DNA of 64,000 nucleotides from positions 89,272,302-89,336,301 of the forward strand of contig NC_133164.1 of NCBI RefSeq assembly GCF_040802235.1, written 5' to 3'. The notes beneath the pieces are model-generated. The model ran no database searches and was not told the origin of the DNA. It saw nothing but the letters and a program-made list of their open reading frames with translations. This DNA comes from Manis javanica (taxonomy: Eukaryota > Chordata > Mammalia > Pholidota > Manidae). Made by a program: the position numbers and the translations under genes. Positions 58,130-64,000 of this stretch are shown piece after piece; the first letter of the stretch is position 1; each line of letters starts with the position of its first letter.

Positions 58130-58450
58130 TCATTTCAAAAAATAATAGTCTTACTGAGATATAATGTACATACTATAAAATTTGCCCAGTTAACACACAC
58201 AAATCACTAGTTTTTAGTATATTCACCCAGTTGAGCAACCATCACTTCTTCCTAATTCCATAACACTGAATGTGTCTTGTTGTGGGTATATGTCTTCATT
58301 TCTCTTGGGTATACACTAGGAATGGGACTGCTTGTTTAGATTACTGTTTTCTAAACCAGAAATGTTATTCAACATCCTCATCAACACTTGGTATTGTCAT
58401 TCTCTTTAATTTTAGCCACTCTGGTGGGTGGGTGGTTTCAATACCACTTC
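58130..58450 (-). mobile_element. L1M: Old L1 3' fragment, antisense
   Basis: 'cttactgagatataatgtac', 'agtttttagtatattcaccc', 'agttgagcaaccatcacttc', 'tcatttctcttgggtataca', 'caacatcctcatcaacactt' and 'tagccactctggtgggtggg' form the complement of an L1 3' UTR and ORF2 end, with an internal gap. Confidence 0.88.
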
Positions 58451-58844
58451 TGTCTTTATTCCCCATTCTCTTGCAAATAACCTGGTATAGCCTGAAAGCT
58501 GCAATTTCCTGACAGAAGACTCATCCAATAATCTTACGGCTGATACTTCTTTTTCTTTTTTAAACAAACATTTGTATAGGACTGCCAAAATGGTGGACGA
58601 AATGATAAACTAGGATCCCTGAGTTAATTGAAAATTTTGACAAAAAAATTTAAACCTATGGATCTGGCACTTGAATTTGGTCATTTAAAATTTCTCTTGA
58701 TACCAGAATGGCAAAATGCTATAAAGCGGAGGTGAGGATTCTCTATGGACACAGATGAGCAGCTCTCAAATTGTAACCAAACCCCAAATGCAAACCACAC
58801 CCCAAACACTTCTCCATCTGCAAAGGAAAAGCTCATTCTTTTCA
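58451..58844. other. Unique AT-rich DNA
   Basis: Nothing recognisable. Confidence 0.4.
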
Positions 58845-59030
58845 AGTAATAATAGCAAATATCAACTGCTCAACAGAATTATCTCATATAATCCTTGCAA
58901 CATTTCTGTGAAGTTATACAATTATTCCCATTTTACAGATGAGAAAACTGATACATATGGAGGCTAAGCAATCTTTCCAAGGTCATGATGCAGAGAGTGT
59001 GATTCCTATCCATGTCTCTCTGCCTCCAAA
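58845..59030 (-). repeat. MIR: MIR SINE
   Basis: The plus strand shows 'cagaattatctcatataatc', 'cttgcaacatttctgtgaag', 'cccattttacagatgagaaa' and 'tccaaggtcatgatgcagag', the complement of MIR. Confidence 0.88.
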
Positions 59031-61999
59031 ATGTGGGGTTACTTGTCACTATTCTCTACTGTCCCTTCTTGTAGCCTGGAATGTGATAGCTCACTCTATA
59101 AATCTTTGCTGCATAAATCTGTTGAACATAACATCTTTGCACACAGCAACTTGAAAACAACTTTTTCAGGGAAAAAAAAAAATACTTGTAAGAAGTGTGA
59201 GGATTGAAATGGGATCATACATTATATAATCCTAGAGTGAACAGTCAACAGCCCAGGCATAACTTGAGAAAAATAAGAGTAACCACGACTAACTTCACAG
59301 AAGATGCAGCAGGCCTTCATCAGAGCTGAGCAGTTCACACGGCTGGGGCCTAACTCAGGTGCCAGGGCAGAGAACACGTCAGTGGAGGAACACTGACTGC
59401 TCTCGGGCTGTGGGCTCAGAGCTGGGCTGGGTGCTGTCGGGAATGCAAGAAGGCATCCCCTTCTTCCACTCTGGCGTGAGCTCCTTCACTAATTTATTGA
59501 CTGTTCTAGTCATCTGTGAAGGGCGAAGCTTACAAAGCACACTCCAAAGAAAGGTGAAATCGAGTTAACTGCCCCAACCCTCCCTCCCAAAGTGTTGATC
59601 TCCCAAATCCCAACATTTTAAGGGTGCACAGAGGGAAGTAAAGAGCTCCCAAGGGTGCAGCCCAGTGGCAGCAGCTTGGAATACTCATGCCAGCACTGCT
59701 CACAGCAAGGTCGTCTACGGCAGTAACGCAGGGCCTGAAGTCACGAGAACACCTCTTACTCTCACTTGTTTTCAAAGATGAAAATCCTTTCTGGTGGCAG
59801 GGGGCGGGGCACTGATACAACAGGGGATTGGATCACTGAAACTGAAGATTTCAAATTCCAAGAAGATGAATCTAATACAGTGGGAAAGGAAATAAATTCT
59901 CTTTCTTTTTTTGAGGAGGAAGGGTAGTCATTGTCCTAAGGACTAACTAAAGACTTGAGAACAATGGCTCCTAATTCCATTTTCACTAAAAAATGTAAAA
60001 GGTACTTTAGCAGTCACCAAATCCTTTGCATTCCAAATTACGCATCTGGGGGAAAAACTTACCCTTTAAAGTATTCTCTAGGCCGTATTTATGGAGAGGA
60101 GGGTACTCTGCTAGGTGTTAGGAACCTTGAGTAAGATACACCCTGTCTTCCTGGGCGCACAAGCTGATACCCAGGTGGGTGGCTGGGCAGTACAGTGACC
60201 AGATAATTATTTTCCTAATTAGCCTGACCCCTCCCCTTACTTTTCTTCTCCTGACATGATGATGAGTGAAAGAGATGGGCATTTTATTTATCAAACCTGA
60301 CTGATTACCCACCATATTCTGGGCCAAACATAACCACATACCTAGAAAATTGTGCAGAAAACAGAGTTTCAAACAGAGAATAATGGCCTGAGGTGGGGCA
60401 AGAAAGAAACAAGAGGATTCTCCTTAGAGACAGACGTGACCATGTGCCTGCTCTCCTGTGACCCCGTCCCCAGTAAGTCACAGGACAAGAGGGCAGATAT
60501 GAAAACATAGCTGGGGAGATCCTTTCCCCTCACCACCTCTCCCAGACACTCCCCAGGTGTGCACACAAACAATCAAGGAAAATCACAAACACAGTCTACC
60601 AGCGGTTGTGTTTACAAGGTGCCAGGCAATTCATCATTGACTGAAAATTGTTCTTGCCACATATTTGACTAACTAGCTATTTTGGAGTCAGAGAAACAAG
60701 CACAACCTGCTTGTACTTAACGGTCAGGCCTTACAGTCAGATGCAGTCTACTTACATCTAAACAAAAACATCAAAATCTTAACCTGAAGAATGCTTGGGT
60801 CCATTGAAAAAGCTGATATAGAGTCAAGAGGGGAAAAGGCAAGATTGGATAACTTTTTGGAAGAGTAAAACTGTGAGCAGGAAAAAAATGAGCAAATGAG
60901 AATACTTTAAACAAATTCCACTTTGGGGGATAAACCAGGAGAACAAACGGGGGAAGGCGCTGGTAGGGTACGTGGCACACCTGGGTCGCTGGGCCACCAA
61001 GACTGTCTCCAGGGCATAATGGGATAGAAAAGTTATTTTCACAATGTCACACCAAGTAAATATCTACTAAAAATCTTTCAAATCCACGTCATTCCTTTCT
61101 ATCATGCATCAAAACTCAGCGTTCCCATAATTTAAAAGAGGTCTGCTCATTCGGATTTTCCAAGAACTGTTTCATTTTATTGGCTTTGACTATGACAGCT
61201 CATTCTCTCATGACACTGGCACCCAGTCCTGCCCATATTCTGCCCTCTGGTTTGGGCATGTCCATGTCCTGAGCTCTTGGCTGATTACCCAGTGGCAGCC
61301 ACACCTTGGAGAACTTAGTTCTGGGATCCAGAGAGAGGGTCTTCACAGGGAAACAGTATACAAGGCACAATTAAAGAAAAGTGTATGTGCCCCACAAGAG
61401 CTTTCCTGGGGGCAGTTGAGGCTCCTTCACAAGTTACAGGCAGAATCCCACCTTCCTCTATTTCTGACATGAGTGCACAAAACCTCAAAGGTGTGTGAAA
61501 TAAGACCAGTATATCTGAGCATTCACTCGGCACTCATTCAGTGTTATCCTACAATGGACCCAGCACACATTAGTTCGCCTCCCAACAGAGGCCTTATAAA
61601 CTTTCCCAATTAACTGAGCTTCTTGTTGCAAAAAGCACTTCAACTTTAGTCATTTTAAATTATCTTGGATGATAACAACACCCATATAAACACTGCAGTC
61701 CAGAAATTTACAGAAATAAAGGGTATTTCCTTCATAAATGAACTAGCAAATTCATTCAGGTCAAGAGTTGTGAAACCCAGAATTGTTATCATATTTTTGC
61801 AGCACGGAACATTGTGATGATCAATGGCACTAGAAATAGCCCAGAAAAGAATTAGAAGTTCATAATCGGAAACAAGAAAAACAACCTTATCCAAAATAAC
61901 CAAGTGTCCATTAACATCACTCACTTCCCTATGAATTATTTTGACAACAGGAAATGGAAGTCAATTTTTTTTTATTCCAAAACTGTATTTCCCCTCCCA
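59031..61999. other. Unique non-coding DNA
   Basis: About 3 kb without a gene or clear repeat, except a possible ancient repeat at 60075-60180 (ctctgctaggtgttaggaac ... accctgtcttcctgggcgca), similar to the unnamed family at 16585-16690. Confidence 0.45.
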
Positions 62000-62400
62000 T
62001 GTGCCCTCTGGGAAAACTTGTTCATAAACAAATAATCCCCAGATAACTAACTTCTTTGCTGACTGTTTCCATACAGCTCACCAATAACAGAGCAGCTCCC
62101 AAACTTGCCGCTTCATGTGCCTGTCCCTTCAACAGTGATGTCATGGAAAGACACTGACATGCTGTTATTATTGCCTGGCTAGAGACTGTAAAGGAAATTA
62201 TGCTGCTGCCTCTAGGTTTTAATTTTCCATCAAAAATTATTCTCATTGCCACAGCCGCCTACACTGTGCAAAAGAAAAATGATTTAATTAGGAAATAGCC
62301 ATAATTAGATTTTTAAGTGCACTCTTTCAACATAAAAGTTACAGACAGCACAGCTTCATTGGGTTTAACAATTCATTTTCATCAGCCCTCTCCAGAGCAC
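62000..62400. promoter_or_regulatory. Candidate conserved non-coding element
   Basis: A repeat-free block with closely spaced homeodomain-type cores (gatttaattagg at 62281-62292, ccataattagat at 62299-62310) and long balanced-composition stretches. No open frame of note. Enhancer function is a guess from composition and motif spacing only. Confidence 0.25.
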
Positions 62401-62811
62401 GGTAAGGGGCACAGTGACAACTAAAGGCAGGGGGAAAAGAGGACTACGCCGAGACACAGAAAGTTATCTATTCAAATAGTTAAATATTGATTCATCTATT
62501 TAAACATGCCAGGAAGAGGGGGAGGAGTCTGAGAGGCTGAGAAGAGGGAAGAAGTGCCAACAGTGAACTGAGGGGGGGCAGCCCCGGGTTCGTGAGGACC
62601 TTCTCCACCCAGGAGGTACAGAAAGAGCCCCAGGGGCTCCATGCCCAACAGAGAGTGAGGTTGATGATGGGGATGATGGCGAGAATAAAGATACCCATCC
62701 CCTGGGCAGCACAGATACTGATGTTAGAGGGACACAGAGCAGAGGGGCATGGCCCCTGTGCAAAGGTGAAGTGCAAACTGGTGAAGCATTCCGTGTTTTT
62801 TTTTTTGTGAC
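62401..62811. other. Unassigned DNA with a hydrophobic chance frame
   Basis: A 94-codon minus-strand frame (62492-62776) is hydrophobic in its first half, but I recognise no protein. It ends in low-complexity Leu/Pro/Ser. A T11 run lies at 62786-62797. Confidence 0.3.
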
Positions 62812-62945
62812 TGTGTGAGGTGATGGATACTAACTAAACTCATTTGGTGATCATTTTACAATATATACAAACATAAAATCCTTATGCTGTACACCTTAAC
62901 TCATACAATGGTATATGCCAGTTATACCTCAATAAAATGGGACAA
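62812..62945 (+). mobile_element. L1M: Old L1 3' end
   Basis: 'tgaggtgatggatactaact', 'tttggtgatcattttacaat', 'ccttatgctgtacaccttaa' and 'agttatacctcaataaaatg' match an old L1 3' terminus. Confidence 0.88.
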
Positions 62946-63074
62946 AAAGAATAGCAGTAACAGACTAGAAAGCAGAAGGGAACTAACATTCTATTCAGCA
63001 CAGATGACCTGTAGAGGGCAAAACACACTGGGCATCATTACTATACTCCCAGGATTTTTCTGAGCCTGGTCTTG

Positions 63075-63099
63075 CATGTGTGTGCGCGTGTCTGTGTGT

Positions 63100-63167
<68 letters not shown>
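63075..63167. repeat. (GT)n microsatellite
   Basis: Imperfect at the left, then an uninterrupted TG run of about 63 bp (63105-63167). The His/Thr-rich minus frame 62991-63230 is produced by it. Confidence 0.97.
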
Positions 63168-63169
<2 letters not shown>

Positions 63170-63782
63170 ATGCATGCAGGCCAGTGAAGAAGCCTGATTT
63201 CAGAACCTGAAAGATTTGTTTACTTCTCACCTCCTCAGAAGTTCAAGGTATGATCCACTGTTAAGCTTTGGAATTTCCCTACAAATACATCTAAAAGATT
63301 AAGTGGAGAGCAAAAAAATTATGCTTTATGGAAGTCATGGAATCTGTGTGATTTCATGTTAAAAAGACACTAAGCTGTCTCTTCTTGTTAAAAAAAAATT
63401 CTGCCAGAAAAAGCAAGAGTTTTACCAATGGTCTTGGAGATATTTTAAAAGTCCAAACATAAAATATAAAACCCTAACAGCATCTGTTGACAATGCTTTT
63501 AACAAGTTCATATGTACTTAAAGCAGGCTTAATTTTACCTACTAAACTGACATAGTCAAGACTCCTTAGTTCACTATCTTGGCAATAGGTCAAGAGGAAT
63601 GTCAACATTTCACTGAAAGAAGAGACTGTAGGCCTTGCTCCAGAGATCTGGGAAAAGAGCCTGAGAGATAGGCAGTCAAAACTCAGAAAAATTCCTAACC
63701 AGTTCTTCATAAGGATAAATTTCTGCTGAAACTCAGCAGAATCTTCTCAACTCTTTTAAGAGAAACTCCTGTATGGGAAACA
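63168..63782. other. Unique AT-rich DNA
   Basis: Nothing recognisable. Confidence 0.4.
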
Positions 63783-63904
63783 CCATTCAGGATGGCAATC
63801 GTGTTACTATACAAGGCGGTATTGTTATGGAGATAGTTTTGAAGGCTCCCTGGCAATCTCAGTGTATAATTAAGGCTAGGGATCACACAACAGCCAGCAG
63901 GGTG

Positions 63905-63918
63905 GTCTCCATGGAAAC
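63905..63918. promoter_or_regulatory. Palindromic RFX-type X-box
   Basis: GTCTCCATGGAAAC fits the RFX-family X-box, two inverted half-sites (GTNNCC and GGNAAC) around a central AT. Two further half-site-like copies lie just upstream (gatggcaatc at 63791-63800, ctccctggcaat at 63846-63857). The match is seen directly and binding is inferred. Confidence 0.5.
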
Positions 63919-64000
63919 CAACAAACATACATGTTCACAGGCACAGCAACTGTTCTGAATCAATGACTCTTTATACAGGTTTAAAAACATTGTGAATGGT
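63919..64000. other. Window end, unique DNA
   Basis: No gene or repeat recognised up to the end. Confidence 0.4.

Noticed and set aside
62492..62776. Hydrophobic minus-strand frame that might be a membrane protein relic
   Set aside because: No family recognised, no processed-pseudogene poly-A or target duplication found, and the second half is low-complexity.
1..64000. tRNA, 5S, U6, 7SK, Y RNA or 7SL genes
   Set aside because: No characteristic leader or internal promoter sequence of these families was seen on either strand by eye.

Overview
This window is ordinary nuclear DNA from a placental mammal. It carries long stretches of unique non-coding sequence with relics of every repeat class expected in such a genome: MIR and L2, old L1 3' ends, MLT1-type MaLR LTRs, hAT-Charlie elements (MER5, MER33-like, MER20-like), a Tigger transposon and CA/GT microsatellites. 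No Alu, rodent B1/B2, carnivore CAN-SINE, ruminant BovA/tA or horse ERE elements were seen, so primates, rodents, carnivores, ruminants and horses are unlikely. The young L1 3' end resembles sequence I associate from memory with pangolin-type genomes, but this is only a guess. I recognise no host protein-coding exon, tRNA, snRNA or rRNA. The window is intergenic or intronic.

Layout. 1-15 kb: relatively GC-rich unique DNA with an imperfect CA tract, two antisense MLT1 LTR fragments, MER5 and MIR relics. 15.06-16.14 kb: a solitary ERV LTR on the minus strand with three tandem copies of its polyadenylation-signal segment. 16-24 kb: old repeats, including a MIR split by a small L1 insertion with a perfect 17-bp target duplication, then about 3 kb of repeat-poor DNA with a CpG-rich segment. 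24-43 kb: mostly unique, AT-richer DNA with L2, MIR, MER5, a deleted Tigger1-type transposon, several L1 fragments and a perfect 106-bp direct repeat 679 bp apart.

43.96-50.38 kb holds the dominant feature: a structurally full-length LINE-1 on the plus strand. It has a YY1-type 5' end, a partly duplicated 5' UTR, ORF1, ORF2, a G-rich 3' UTR and a poly-A tract. This is followed by about 150 bp of foreign sequence and a second A-rich tail, all enclosed by a perfect 15-bp target-site duplication. The structure indicates a LINE-1 3' transduction. ORF1 is frameshifted near its N-terminus. ORF2 has intact endonuclease and reverse-transcriptase regions apart from a Phe-to-Ser change in motif A, then three nonsense codons and one frameshift, so the copy is dead but fairly young.

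50.4-64 kb: unique DNA with an MLT1 LTR, several antisense L1 fragments, MIRs and a long GT microsatellite. Two segments (about 62.0-62.4 kb and 63.78-63.92 kb) have motif content suggesting conserved regulatory DNA. The second contains a textbook palindromic RFX X-box.
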